NCBI RefSeq assembly: GCF_029893805.1
Contig: NZ_JARXYP010000002.1
Coordinates: 7,750,001 to 7,814,000, forward strand
Source of the DNA: Streptomyces sp. SAI-135
GTDB lineage: Bacteria > Actinomycetota > Actinomycetes > Streptomycetales > Streptomycetaceae
Length of the DNA: 64,000 nt
Direction: 5' to 3'
The notes under the pieces were generated by a model. That model did no database searches, had not been told where the DNA came from, and saw nothing but the letters and a program-made list of their open reading frames with translations. Position 1 is the stretch's first letter. The number at the start of each line of letters is the position of its first letter. The translations under genes and the position numbers were made by a program. Shown piece after piece: positions 7,944 through 16,770 of this stretch.

Positions 7944-9256
7944 GCCGGGCCTCCGTCGAGGTGGGGGTAGAGGGGGAAGGCGGCGGCGAGCTTCTCGACC
8001 CGGCCGCGCAGTTCGTCCTCGGGGCGTTCGCGCTTCAGGGCCTCGGCGATGACGTCGGCGACCTCGCGGAACTCCGTCTCGCCGAATCCGCGGGTGGCCA
8101 GGGCGGGCGTACCGATCCGCAGCCCCGAGGACACCATCGGCGGGCGCGGGTCGAACGGCACGGCGTTGCGGTTGACGGTGATGCCGATGCGGTGCAGCAG
8201 GTCCTCGGCCTGCTTCCCGTCGAGCTCGGAGTTCCTCAGGTCGACGAGGATCAGATGGACCTCGGTGCCGCCGGTCAGGACGGTGATCCCGGCCTCGGCC
8301 ACGTCGTCGGCCAGCAGCCGGCCCGCGAGGATCTTCGCGCCGCGCAGCGTGCGCCGCTGGCGTTCCTTGAACTCCTCGCCCGCCGCCACCTTGAAGGCCA
8401 CCGCCTTCGCCGCGATCACATGCTCCAGCGGACCGCCCTGCTGACCGGGGAAGACCGCGGAGTTGATCTTCTTGGCCAGGTCGGCGCGGCTGAGAACGAC
8501 ACCGCCGCGCGGGCCGCCGAGGGTCTTGTGGGTGGTGGTCGTGACGACGTCCGCGTACGGCACCGGGCTCGGGTGCAGACCCGCGGCGACCAGCCCCGCG
8601 AAATGCGCCATGTCCACCATCAGGTACGCGCCCACCGCGTCGGCGATCCGGCGGAAACCGGCGAAGTCCAGCTGCCGCGGGTAGGCCGACCAGCCCGCGA
8701 TGATCATCTTCGGCCGGTGCTCCAGGGCGAGCCGCTCGACCTCGTCCATGTCGATGCGCAGGTCGGACTCGCGCACGTGGTACGGCACGACGTCGTAGAG
8801 CCTGCCGGAGTAGTTGAGGCGCATGCCGTGGGTGAGGTGCCCGCCGTGCGCCAGGTCGAGGCCGAGGATCGTGTCACCGGGCTTCAGCAGGGCGAACATC
8901 GCGGCCGCGTTGGCCTGGGCGCCCGAGTGCGGCTGGACGTTCGCGGCCTCGGCGCCGAAGAGCTCCTTCACCCGGGCGACGGCCAACTGCTCGACCACGT
9001 CGACGTGTTCGCAGCCGCCGTAGTAGCGGCGCCCGGGATAGCCCTCGGCGTACTTGTTGGTCAGGACCGAGCCCTGGGCCTCCATCACCGCGGCCGGGGC
9101 GAAGTTCTCCGAGGCGATCATCTCCAGCGTGGACTGCTGGCGGTGCAGCTCGGCGGCCACGGCGGCGGCGACGTCCGGGTCGACTGCGCTGAGGGGGAGG
9201 GTGAGCGGCGAGGCGGGCGTGGTGAGCGGCGAGGTGGGCGGCGTGCTCGTTGCCAT
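7940..9256 (-). CDS. glyA: Serine hydroxymethyltransferase
   Basis: A 438-residue PLP enzyme that interconverts serine and glycine with THF/methylene-THF. The PLP lysine motif VVTTTTHKTLGGPRGG, the N-terminal STLEMIASENF and the NKYAEGYPGRRYYGGCEHVD segment are all intact. As first gene of the sox operon it fits a catabolic role: glycine and methylene-THF made from sarcosine are combined to serine. The N terminus has a Pro/Thr/Ser-rich extension of about 20 residues before the conserved core. Because the operon copy is dedicated, a second housekeeping glyA probably exists elsewhere in the genome. Confidence 0.97.
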   Translation of the reverse strand: MATSTPPTSPLTTPASPLTLPLSAVDPDVAAAVAAELHRQQSTLEMIASENFAPAAVMEAQGSVLTNKYAEGYPGRRYYGGCEHVDVVEQLAVARVKELFGAEAANVQPHSGAQANAAAMFALLKPGDTILGLDLAHGGHLTHGMRLNYSGRLYDVVPYHVRESDLRIDMDEVERLALEHRPKMIIAGWSAYPRQLDFAGFRRIADAVGAYLMVDMAHFAGLVAAGLHPSPVPYADVVTTTTHKTLGGPRGGVVLSRADLAKKINSAVFPGQQGGPLEHVIAAKAVAFKVAAGEEFKERQRRTLRGAKILAGRLLADDVAEAGITVLTGGTEVHLILVDLRNSELDGKQAEDLLHRIGITVNRNAVPFDPRPPMVSSGLRIGTPALATRGFGETEFREVADVIAEALKRERPEDELRGRVEKLAAAFPLYPHLDGGPA

Positions 9257-9290
9257 CTGTGCACCATCCTGAGAGCCAGGTAATGAGCAA

Positions 9291-9302
9291 CTGATATATC
9301 AG
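9291..9302. promoter_or_regulatory. Palindromic operator candidate, sox operon / GntR regulator
   Basis: The perfect 12-bp palindrome CTGATATATCAG lies midway between glyA and the divergent GntR-type regulator gene. FCD-class GntR proteins bind short AT-centred palindromes in their own divergent promoters, so this is the best candidate operator. The assignment is inferred from position and symmetry. Confidence 0.6.
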
Positions 9303-9351
9303 CCTGTGCGGTAAGGTATGGGAGCTCGCCGCACAGGTCAAGGGGGCATCC

Positions 9352-10011
9352 GTGGAGCAGGTCGCGACCGAGATCGAGGAGCTGTCGCTCGCCGAGCGCG
9401 CGTACCGCGCCATCCGGGACCGGCTCGTCATGCTGGAGATCCGGCCCGGCGCGCCGATCAACGAGGAACAGCTGGGTCAGTCCCTCGGCGTCGGCCGGAC
9501 ACCGGTGCGCGAGGCGCTCAAGCGGCTCCAGTACGAGCGCCTGATCACGACCTACCCCCGGCGCGGCACCTTCGCCACCGAGGTCAACATCACCGACCTC
9601 GCCCACATCTCCGAAGTGCGCCAGGAACTGGAACCCCTGGCCGCGGCCCAGGCGGCGCGGCGCGCCACGGCCACCGACCGGGCGCACCTGACGGACCTGC
9701 TGGGGGAGCTGGGAAGCGCGGGCACCTCCGGCCGGGAGGCCGCCGACCTGATGCGTCTGGACCTGCGGGTCCACCGCGCCATCTACACCGCCACGCACAA
9801 CCCGTACCTGGAGGACACCCTCGTCCGCCACGACAACCTGGCCACCCGCATCTGGTGCCTGTTCGTGGACCGGCTGGACGACATGGCCGGCCACGTCGAG
9901 GAGCACGGGCCGCTGATCGCGGCGATCGTCGCCGGTGAGGTGGACAGGGCGGCACGGCTCGCCCGCAGCCACGTCGAGGGTTTCGAACAGGCGATCCGCG
10001 CGGCCATGTGA
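9352..10011 (+). CDS. GntR-family regulator (FadR/FCD class), probable sox operon regulator
   Basis: A 219-residue protein with an N-terminal winged helix (YRAIRDRLVMLEIRPGAPINEEQLGQSLGVGRTPVREAL, residues 20-58) and a C-terminal all-helical FCD effector domain (LAHISEVRQELEPLAAAQAA onward, LRVHRAIYTATHNPYLEDTL). The GTG at 9352 is preferred because AGGGGG lies a few bases upstream and the family begins shortly before the winged helix. It is divergent from glyA across 95 bases containing a palindrome, so it most likely controls the glyA-sox operon in response to sarcosine, glycine or a related amine. The ligand is inferred only. Confidence 0.92.
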   Translation: MEQVATEIEELSLAERAYRAIRDRLVMLEIRPGAPINEEQLGQSLGVGRTPVREALKRLQYERLITTYPRRGTFATEVNITDLAHISEVRQELEPLAAAQAARRATATDRAHLTDLLGELGSAGTSGREAADLMRLDLRVHRAIYTATHNPYLEDTLVRHDNLATRIWCLFVDRLDDMAGHVEEHGPLIAAIVAGEVDRAARLARSHVEGFEQAIRAAM

Positions 10012-10123
10012 CCGGCCGGTCACCGAACGGACAGGACCTGAACTCCGCGTCCGGTCCTGGGCGACGGCCGTGTCCCCGTCGAGGCCGACGGCGTACGGCA
10101 GCGGTCAAGGCCACGCCCGGCGG

Positions 10124-11155
10124 CTACCCGGCACCGGCCCCGTCACCGTCCAGGTCGGTGCGCTGGCGCAGCACCCGCAGCTCGTCACCCTCGATCCGCA
10201 TCTCGTACAGCTTCCCGCGCGCGTTCTCGAACGGACGGTGGAGGATCATCATCAGCGTGCCGTCGAAGGTCCGGAACAGCATGCCGTGCCCGCTGTCCTC
10301 CCGGACCAGCGGCCGGCGCTGCTCCCAAGGGCCGGTCAGCGCACCGGACCTGGAGACGGCGTAGGTCTGCACGTACCCGCCGGTGAGGGTGCCGTCGGCG
10401 GCGGCCGTGTTCTTCTCGTACGTCGACCAGAGCATGAGGAGGGCGCCGTCAGGGGTGCGGTGGAGCTGCGGGCCGTCGGTGACGTACGGCGCGAGCTGGT
10501 GCGGCACGCCCGCGGGGATCTGCTCACCGAGCCAGAACGCGTCCGAGCCCTTGAACAGGAAGACGGGCTCGCCGACCGTCCCGCTCAGATCGGGAGTCAG
10601 CCGCACGGCCTCCACCGTCCCGTCGACGGTCTGCAGCCACTCGTGCGCGTACACCATCCACGGCTGCCCGTCCGGATCGACGTGGAGCGTTCCGTCGAGG
10701 GTCATCAGATGGGCGGGCGGAGTGGGCCCGGACGGATCGACGACGGTGAACGGACCGAGCAGCGAGTCGGACACGGCGGTGACCGTGCCGCGCGCGTGGT
10801 TCGGCAGCCTGAAGGGTGTGCCCCAGCGTCCGGCGGGCGGCACCGGCAGCACCCGGCCCTCGTCGTGCAGGGTGGTGAACAGGTAGTACCTGCCACCCCA
10901 GGCGTGGACCTCCGGCGCCCATCCGCCGTCCCGCGCCCAGATCCCCTCCTGCTCGGCGGTCCTGAACACCACGACGGGCCGCGTCCACTCCCGCAGGTCC
11001 CGGCTGCGGTACACCATCGTCCCGACGCCCTCCACGCCCGACACGGACGGCTCGTTCGACGTGTACAGGTGATAGGTCCGTGTCCGCTCGTCCGCGACGA
11101 CGAACGGATCGTGCAACGGCATGTCGGGCAGCCGCAGGGGCTCGGTGTCGGTCAC
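10124..11155 (-). CDS. Glycoside hydrolase family 43-like protein, cytoplasmic
   Basis: A 343-residue five-bladed beta-propeller protein. GH43-type features include the early DPFVVADE with the putative catalytic base Asp and repeated blade segments ending in YYLFTT. It also has APEVHAWGGRYYLF and LDGTLHVDPDGQPWMVYAHEW. Family enzymes remove arabinose or xylose residues from plant polysaccharides. No signal peptide is visible, so it would act inside the cell on imported oligosaccharides, or be a non-hydrolytic relative. It stands alone, tail-to-tail with the GntR gene (112 bases between) and head-to-head with the kinase gene. Confidence 0.8.
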   Translation of the reverse strand: MTDTEPLRLPDMPLHDPFVVADERTRTYHLYTSNEPSVSGVEGVGTMVYRSRDLREWTRPVVVFRTAEQEGIWARDGGWAPEVHAWGGRYYLFTTLHDEGRVLPVPPAGRWGTPFRLPNHARGTVTAVSDSLLGPFTVVDPSGPTPPAHLMTLDGTLHVDPDGQPWMVYAHEWLQTVDGTVEAVRLTPDLSGTVGEPVFLFKGSDAFWLGEQIPAGVPHQLAPYVTDGPQLHRTPDGALLMLWSTYEKNTAAADGTLTGGYVQTYAVSRSGALTGPWEQRRPLVREDSGHGMLFRTFDGTLMMILHRPFENARGKLYEMRIEGDELRVLRQRTDLDGDGAGAG

Positions 11156-11250
11156 GGCCGAACGATACGGGGCAGTGCTGGTGCGGCTGCCGGGCCGGCC
11201 CCGGGGGAAAAGCGTTCGGACGCCGCAGCGTCGTCTGTCACGCTGGGCCG

Positions 11251-11907
11251 GTGCTGCTCAAGCTGACGGGTTCCAGTTGTTCCGGCAAGTCCACGCTCGC
11301 CCTGGCCGCGGCCGGCCGGTTCTCGGGGATCGCCGTGCACGACTTCGACGAGATCGGCGTTCCCGACCGCCCCGGGCCGCACTGGCGGCACCGCGCGACC
11401 GAGTGGTGGGTGCGGCGCGCGCTGGAGTACCAGGACCGCGGGATCGATCTCCTGCTGACCGGGCAGTCGCCGCTGGGCGAGGTGCTGGCCGTCCCGTCCG
11501 CGCCGCTGCTGGACGGGATCGCCGTGTGCCTGGTCGACGTCGACGACGACACCCGGCGCGCCAGGCTCGCCCGGCGCGACCCCGGCCGATGGGACGCCCC
11601 CGCGGTCGACGCCTTTCTCGGCTGGGCGGCCTGGCACCGGGGGCACGCCGCCGACCCCCGGCACCTGCCCGAGGCCGTCGTCGACGGCGGCTGGCCCGAC
11701 ATGGTCTGGCACCGCTGGACGTCATGGGCCGCCGGCGACCCGCGCTGGCACACCCACCTGCTCGACACCACCGGCCGGCCGCTCACGGCGTCCACGGAAG
11801 CGATGGTGCGCTGGATGAGCGCACAGCGGGAAGCACACCGGTCCGGACGGCTCGCCCTGAGCCGGGGCTGGACGGATGCCGGCGGTGCCCGGTCCGCGTC
11901 CCGGTGA
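11251..11907 (+). CDS. P-loop small-molecule kinase / AAA-type ATPase
   Basis: A 218-residue protein beginning at GTG with a Walker A motif GSSCSGKST at residues 7-15, followed by a FDEIG segment that may serve as Walker B. The compact size and a LID-like RRARLARRDPGRWD resemble nucleoside or chloramphenicol phosphotransferase-type kinases. The substrate is unknown. The GTG at 11251 is chosen because the glycine-rich loop must lie near the N terminus; the frame is open further upstream but without family features. It ends 5 bases from the convergent DUF1905 gene. Confidence 0.7.
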   Translation: MLLKLTGSSCSGKSTLALAAAGRFSGIAVHDFDEIGVPDRPGPHWRHRATEWWVRRALEYQDRGIDLLLTGQSPLGEVLAVPSAPLLDGIAVCLVDVDDDTRRARLARRDPGRWDAPAVDAFLGWAAWHRGHAADPRHLPEAVVDGGWPDMVWHRWTSWAAGDPRWHTHLLDTTGRPLTASTEAMVRWMSAQREAHRSGRLALSRGWTDAGGARSASR

Positions 11908-11912
11908 CCGTG

Positions 11913-12200
11913 TCAGAAGCGGACCGTCAGCTCCACCCGCACGTCGTCCCCCGCGGCGAGCCCCTCCGGCACCCGCACCGCGTTCTTCAAGGGCAGCAGA
12001 TAGCCGCCGTCCTTCGGGAACAGCGATGTCGTGAAGGTGACCTCGCCGATCCGTGCCTCGACCGGGATCACGCCCCAGCCGTAGGTGGCCATGCGGGCCA
12101 CCTCGCCGATGTCGGCGGACTCCTGGTCCGGCACCGGGACGAAGAAGTACGGCGCCGGGCCGCGCCATTCGATCACCCGGCCGGTGAAGGTGAGCTGCAT
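11913..12200 (-). CDS. DUF1905 domain protein
   Basis: A 95-residue protein consisting of one DUF1905 beta-barrel (FTGRVIEWRGPAPYFFVPVP, then YGWGVIPVEARIG and TSLFPKDGGYLLPLK). The family is widespread and its function is not settled. The start lies 20 bases downstream of the TetR gene stop, so it is probably co-transcribed with that regulator. Confidence 0.85.
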   Translation of the reverse strand: MQLTFTGRVIEWRGPAPYFFVPVPDQESADIGEVARMATYGWGVIPVEARIGEVTFTTSLFPKDGGYLLPLKNAVRVPEGLAAGDDVRVELTVRF

Positions 12201-12220
12201 GAGACCCCGTTCCGACGACG

Positions 12221-12898
12221 TCAGGACCGTCCGTACCGCGCCGCGACGTCCGTGAGATACCCGCGCAGCAGTATCTTCGCCTCCTCCAGGAGCGCCGCGT
12301 CCCCCTTCGTGTCCCGGCGGAAGGCCTCCTGGGCGAGGGCGTCGGCGGCGAGGATCGCGGCATGGCACACGCGGGCGAGGATCTCGTCGTCCTCGGCGAG
12401 CCGCAGCGCGAGCAGGACACGGCGGATCCCGTCGGCCATGCGGAGCTTGTGCTCGCGGTCCGCGGCCCGGGTGCGCTCGGTCAGTCCGCTGCCGAACCAC
12501 AGGGCGCGGAAGCCGTGTTCGGTGCGGTAGATCTCGGCGTACGCGTCGACGAGGACACCCACCGGGTCCTCCCAGTGCTCGACGGCCGCGGCCGCCACGA
12601 GCGCGTCCATCGCGGCTTCCAGTTTCGCGAAGTAGCCGGCCGCCAGCGCCTCGATGATCGCCCCGCGGTCGGGCAGGTACTGGTAGAGCGAGCCGACCGA
12701 CACCCGGGCCTCGGAGGCGATCCGGGTCGTGGTGAGCGACTCCACGCCCTCCTCCACCAGGATGCGCTCCGCGGCTTCCAGCACCCTGGCCAACCGGGCC
12801 CGGCTGCGTGCCTGTTGGGGAGTGCGGCGCAGGGAGGCGATCCATGCGGCCGGGTCGGCGTCCGGGGCGGACTCAGCCACGGCACGACCTCCGCTCAT
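12221..12898 (-). CDS. TetR-family regulator
   Basis: About 225 residues. The N-terminal TetR helix-turn-helix is clear: RLARVLEAAERILVEEGVESLTTTRIASEARVSVGSLYQYLPDRGAIIEAL. The C-terminal helices form a ligand-binding domain of the type with DPVGVLVDAYAEIYRTEHGFRALWF. The ATG at 12898 is preferred; a TTG at 12922 would add eight residues but has GGAGG directly abutting it. The gene is divergent from the class II aldolase with 75 bases between, and is the obvious candidate for control of the aldolase-kinase pair. Confidence 0.88.
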   Translation of the reverse strand: MSGGRAVAESAPDADPAAWIASLRRTPQQARSRARLARVLEAAERILVEEGVESLTTTRIASEARVSVGSLYQYLPDRGAIIEALAAGYFAKLEAAMDALVAAAAVEHWEDPVGVLVDAYAEIYRTEHGFRALWFGSGLTERTRAADREHKLRMADGIRRVLLALRLAEDDEILARVCHAAILAADALAQEAFRRDTKGDAALLEEAKILLRGYLTDVAARYGRS

Positions 12899-12973
12899 CC
12901 ACGTGACGATCCCACGCGACAACCTCCGAACGTGAACGTGACTTTGTTTCAGGTTTAGGTTAGCGTCGCGCGC

Positions 12974-13651
12974 ATGACCGACTCAAGCCCGGCGCTGAGC
13001 GAGGAGCGGGCCGCCGTGGCGGACGCCTGCCGCCGTCTGGGGGCCGAGGGACTGCTCATCGGCACGGCGGGAAACGTCAGCGTCCGCGTCGAGGACCGGG
13101 TGGCTATCACCGCGACCGGCGCGATCCTGGCCGAGCTCACCCCGGACCAGGTGACCGTCGTCGACCTCGACGGGGAGATCGTGACCGGCAGCCTCCTGCC
13201 GACCTCGGAACTCGACCTCCACCTCGGCGTCTACCGCCGCTACGGCACCACCGCGGTCGTGCACACCCACGCCCCGATGGCCACCGCCCTCTCCCTCGTC
13301 CTCGACGAACTGCCCTGCGTCCACTACCAGTTGCTGGCTCTCGGCGGCACCGTCCGGGTCGCCCCCTACGCCACCTTCGGCACCCCGGACCTCGCGGAGT
13401 CGGTCCTCACCGCACTGGAGGGCCGGGGCGCCGCCCTGATGGCCAACCACGGGGCCGTCACCCACGCCCCGACCCTCGACAAGGCGGTCGAGCACGCACT
13501 GCTCCTGGAGTGGGCCTGCGGTGTCTACCAGCGCGCGGCCGCCCTCGGCACCCCGCGCGCCCTCGACGAACAGCAGCAGATCGCGGTGATCGAGGCCGCC
13601 CTCGCCCGCAACTACGGCACCACGCAATCCGCTCAGGAGGGAACCCGATGA
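12974..13651 (+). CDS. Class II aldolase/adducin-family protein (fuculose-phosphate aldolase-like)
   Basis: A 225-residue zinc-dependent aldolase-fold protein. Family hallmarks are GTAGNVSVR (phosphate-binding loop, residues 30-38), SELDLH with Glu79, the zinc ligands His97 and His99 in VVHTHAP, and His159 in MANHGAV. Such enzymes cleave or epimerise phosphorylated ketoses such as fuculose-1-phosphate, ribulose-5-phosphate or related sugars. The stop overlaps the start of a PfkB-type kinase (ATGA), which would supply a phosphorylated substrate. The exact sugar is unknown. Confidence 0.9.
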   Translation: MTDSSPALSEERAAVADACRRLGAEGLLIGTAGNVSVRVEDRVAITATGAILAELTPDQVTVVDLDGEIVTGSLLPTSELDLHLGVYRRYGTTAVVHTHAPMATALSLVLDELPCVHYQLLALGGTVRVAPYATFGTPDLAESVLTALEGRGAALMANHGAVTHAPTLDKAVEHALLLEWACGVYQRAAALGTPRALDEQQQIAVIEAALARNYGTTQSAQEGTR

Positions 13652-14586
13652 AGGCGCAGAACGTCGTCACCATGGGCGTGCACGTGCTGGACGTCCTGGT
13701 CCGGCCGGTCGAGGAGATACCGGAGGGTCAGGGCGCGACCCTGGTCGAGGACATCCGCATGACCGCCGCCGGCACGGCCGCGGGCACCGCCCTCACCCTC
13801 GCCAAGCTGGGCGCCTCGGTGCGCACCGCGGGAGCAATCGGCACGGACCCGACGGGCGACCTGCTCACGCAGCTCCTCGACCGGGCGGGGATCGACACCT
13901 CGCTGCTCGTCCGCCGTATCGACACCTCCACCTCCGCGACCGTGCTGCCCATCCGCCCCAACGGCGACCGCCCCACCCTCCACCTGCTCGGCGCCAACAT
14001 CACCTACGGTCTCGACGACGTGCCCTGGGACGCGGTCGCCGAGGCGAGCCACCTGCACCTCGGCGGCCCCGAGCTGATCGGTGCCGACGTCGCCGCCCGC
14101 ATCCTGGCGCACGCCAAGGAGCACGGTGTCGTCACCTCCGTGGACCTCCTCGCCCCGGGCGAGCTCGGCACCTTCGACCAGATCGAACCGCTGCTCCCGT
14201 ACGTCGACTTCCTGCTCCCCAACGAGGACCAGGTCCTCGGCTTCAGCGAGGAACAGGACGTCGTCACCGGCGCGAAGAAGTTCCTGGCCGGCGGCGTGGG
14301 CCTGGTCGCGGTCACCCGGGGCGGCGACGGCGCCCTCCTGGTCACCGCCGAAGGCACGGAGACGGTCCCCGCCTTCGAGGTCGAGGTCGTCGACACCACC
14401 GGCTGCGGCGACGCCTTCTCGGCGGGCTTCCTGCGCGGGATGAGCCTGGACCGCACGCCACGCGAGGCGGCGGTCCTGGGCTGCGCCGCGGCGGCACTGG
14501 TGGCACAGGGCCTGGGCAGCGACCACGGCGACTTCGACCTGGCGGAGGCCGACGAGTTCTCCATGACCGCCAAGACCCGCGCATAA
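13648..14586 (+). CDS. PfkB-family carbohydrate kinase
   Basis: A 312-residue ribokinase-fold enzyme. The PfkB signature 2 DTTGCGDAFSAGF contains the catalytic Asp, and the N-terminal VTMGVHVLDVLVRP and glycine-rich AAGTAAGTALTLAKLG fit the substrate side. A strong ribosome-binding site (CAGGAGGG) precedes the ATG at 13648, which overlaps the aldolase stop by 4 bases. Together with the aldolase it probably phosphorylates and cleaves one sugar or sugar-like compound. Specificity cannot be read. Confidence 0.92.
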   Translation: MKAQNVVTMGVHVLDVLVRPVEEIPEGQGATLVEDIRMTAAGTAAGTALTLAKLGASVRTAGAIGTDPTGDLLTQLLDRAGIDTSLLVRRIDTSTSATVLPIRPNGDRPTLHLLGANITYGLDDVPWDAVAEASHLHLGGPELIGADVAARILAHAKEHGVVTSVDLLAPGELGTFDQIEPLLPYVDFLLPNEDQVLGFSEEQDVVTGAKKFLAGGVGLVAVTRGGDGALLVTAEGTETVPAFEVEVVDTTGCGDAFSAGFLRGMSLDRTPREAAVLGCAAAALVAQGLGSDHGDFDLAEADEFSMTAKTRA

Positions 14587-14695
14587 GCCGCAGCCAAAGC
14601 TTGCGAAGGGCCAGGGAGCGCGGAATGGGCGCGGGGCGGCCGGTGTTGCGGCAGCATCGGGTCCGTACCCCGCCACCGCACTCCTGGGAGTTCCC

Positions 14696-15025
14696 ATGCC
14701 CCGCTCCGAAGCCCGCGTCGCCACCGACCGGCCGCACCGCTACGCCAAGCAGCTCGCCTCGCACCTCGGGCGCCGCAGCGAGACCACCTGGGACGAGGAG
14801 AGCGGTGAGGGCAGCCTGCTCTTCCAGAACGGGGGCAAGGGCTCCCTCACCGCCACCGAGGGCGCGCTGCTGCTGACGCTGGAGACGGAGTCCGAGCACC
14901 TCGATCTCCTGGAGGGCGTCGTCGGCAGCCACCTGGTCCGCTTCGGCAGCAAGGACGAACTCGTCGTCGAGTGGACCCGGGACGACGGCGTGCCCGGTAC
15001 CGCCCAGCGCAAGGAGACCGACTGA
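14696..15025 (+). CDS. DUF2218 domain protein
   Basis: A 109-residue protein matching the DUF2218 family, with HRYAKQLASHLGRRSETTWD, a central GEGSLLF beta segment, and LEGVVGSHLVRFGSKDELVV near the end. Family members are small proteins often encoded near siderophore or iron-uptake genes; none is present here. Function unknown. It sits alone, convergent with the broken NUDIX gene. Confidence 0.85.
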   Translation: MPRSEARVATDRPHRYAKQLASHLGRRSETTWDEESGEGSLLFQNGGKGSLTATEGALLLTLETESEHLDLLEGVVGSHLVRFGSKDELVVEWTRDDGVPGTAQRKETD

Positions 15026-15044
15026 CCGGGGGCGGCCGGGGGAC

Positions 15045-15582
15045 TCAGATCGCGCAGCCCACGTGCGCCAGCGCCTGCTTGAGCAGCACCCCGTGACCGC
15101 CGGGCATCTCGCTCGCCACCGCCGGTGACAGTGCCTCCTGCGGGCTGAACCACACCAGGTCCAGAGCGTCCTGCCGGGGCCGGCAGTCGCCGGTCACCGG
15201 GACGACGTAGGCCAGGGAGACCGCGTGCTGGCGCGGGTCGTGGTACGGCGTGATGCCCTGCGTGGGGAAGTACTCCGCCACCGTGAACGGCTGGAGCGAG
15301 GACGGGATCCGGGGCATGCGCCACCGGTCCCAGGTCCTTCTCCAGGTGCCGCAGCAGGGCGTCCCGGACCCGCTCGTGGTGCAGGACGCGGCCGGAGACG
15401 AGAGTCCGGCTGACCGTTCCGTCGAGTCCGATGCGCAGCAGCAGGCCGACGCTGGTGACTTCGCCGCTGTCGTCGACGCGCACGGGCACGGCCTCGACGT
15501 ACAGGATGGGCATCCGGGCGCGCGCCTGCTCGAGATCGTCGGCGCTCAGCCAGCCGGGCGTGGTTTCGGTCAAGTCAGACAT
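15045..15582 (-). pseudogene. NUDIX hydrolase (DUF4916-like) interrupted by a frameshift
   Basis: Two frames together make one normal-looking protein. The N-terminal part starts at ATG 15582 (SDLTETTPGWLSADDLEQAR and VLHHERVRDALLRHLEKDLG). The C-terminal part (PRIPSSLQPFTVAEYFPTQG, then QHAVSLAYVVPVTGDC and ALDLVWFSPQEAL) lies in another frame ending at 15045. The switch is at about 15318, where one extra base follows the codons for Pro-Val-Ala. Without it the two parts join directly. The reading of the first frame past this point is unrelated low-complexity sequence. Either the gene is inactivated or the base is a sequencing error. Confidence 0.8.
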
Positions 15583-15589
15583 TGCTAGA

Positions 15590-16768
15590 TCATACTTTCC
15601 GGGGACGGCGGGTGCTGAGTCGCGCTCGCCTGGTGGGACGGGGACGGGCGGGAAGTCCGTAGAGGCGGCGGGCGTTGTCCCCGCTCGTCCAGGCCGCGAC
15701 GCGCAACGCGTCCGGCAGGCTCAGCTCGTCGGCGTCCACCCGCTCCTGGAGCAGCCCGGCGAGGCCCTGCCGGAAGGACAGCGCGCCGAGCAGATGGAAT
15801 TCGGCCACTCCGTAGGCGTCGGAGCTGTACAGCAGCTTGCGGAACGGTGTGATCTCCAGCGCCTCCGCCAGGATCGCCCGGGACCGCGCGGGGCCGACGT
15901 GGTGCAGGGTCAGGCCCACGTCCAGGTACACCTGCTCGAACACCGCGGCCAGATAGGCGGCCTGCCGCTGGTAGGGCCAGCAGTGCAGCAGCAGAACCGG
16001 GATCGTGCCCGCGGTCAGGTGCAGCCAGTCCGTGAGGTGGGTGGGATCCACCCGGTGCATCCGAATGTCGCTGTCGCCGAACCCGGTGTGCAGCTGGAGC
16101 GGCAGCCCCAGGTCCACGGCGGTCCACAGCAGATGCCGTACCAGAACGGGATCGGCCAGCCGTCCGCCCCGGGCGAGCCAGTCGGCGGCGGCCCGGGCGG
16201 CCTCCGCGTCCGAGGGGCGCGCCGGGTCCAGGTCGAAGCCGGTGCGGTAGGCGGCGACCGACTTCACGGCCACCACGTCCGGACGCCCCACGGCCTCCAG
16301 GGCGGCCGCCCGGAACGCGTCGGCGTACGCGTCCGGTTCCACGCCCCGCGCGGCCACGGCCTCCGCGACACTCTCCAGCCGTACGACCTCGTAGGCCGTC
16401 CCGCCCGCGATCGCGGCCAGCTCCCGGGGCGAGGTGATGCGGTCCGTCGTGTACCCGGTGTCGACGCAGAACACCTCCGTGCCCGCGGCGGTCAGGAAGC
16501 GGCGGTTGACCTCCTGCGGGCCGAGTTCGGCACGGCGAGCCACATAGACCTCGGGCGGCGCGTGGCGGGGGAGGTCCAGCAAGGGTGCGCAGTGCCGGCG
16601 GACCGCCACCCCGACGGGGCTGTCGAAGGGGGAGATCCCGGGCCAGGCCGAGCCCTCGGTGAGCAGCGACTCGAAGCCGGCCCGGTCGAGTGCGTCGCCG
16701 ACGACCCCGTGGCAGTGGTGGTCCACCAGCCGGGCGGCGACGAGGGCCTCGTGGACGGGTCCGCCCAT
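15590..16768 (-). CDS. Amidohydrolase (FluG N-domain-like)
   Basis: A 392-residue TIM-barrel amidohydrolase. Family features are LVDHHCHGVVGD near the N terminus (metal-binding HxH), LQLHTGFGDSD in the middle, LLLHCWPYQRQAAYLA, and LLYSSDAYGVAEFHLLGA with the late Asp ligand. It follows the glutamine-synthetase-like gene by only 2 bases, in the same orientation. In fungal FluG the same two domains are fused in one protein. The likely reaction is hydrolysis of an amide or glutamyl-type bond, but the substrate is unknown. The Arg-rich C terminus after about residue 380 looks disordered. Confidence 0.85.
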   Translation of the reverse strand: MGGPVHEALVAARLVDHHCHGVVGDALDRAGFESLLTEGSAWPGISPFDSPVGVAVRRHCAPLLDLPRHAPPEVYVARRAELGPQEVNRRFLTAAGTEVFCVDTGYTTDRITSPRELAAIAGGTAYEVVRLESVAEAVAARGVEPDAYADAFRAAALEAVGRPDVVAVKSVAAYRTGFDLDPARPSDAEAARAAADWLARGGRLADPVLVRHLLWTAVDLGLPLQLHTGFGDSDIRMHRVDPTHLTDWLHLTAGTIPVLLLHCWPYQRQAAYLAAVFEQVYLDVGLTLHHVGPARSRAILAEALEITPFRKLLYSSDAYGVAEFHLLGALSFRQGLAGLLQERVDADELSLPDALRVAAWTSGDNARRLYGLPARPRPTRRARLSTRRPRKV

Positions 16769-16770
16769 GC

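Noticed and set aside
9257..9351. Glycine riboswitch upstream of glyA
   Set aside because: Only 95 bases lie between glyA and the divergent regulator, too short for the usual tandem aptamer, and no matching structure is seen.
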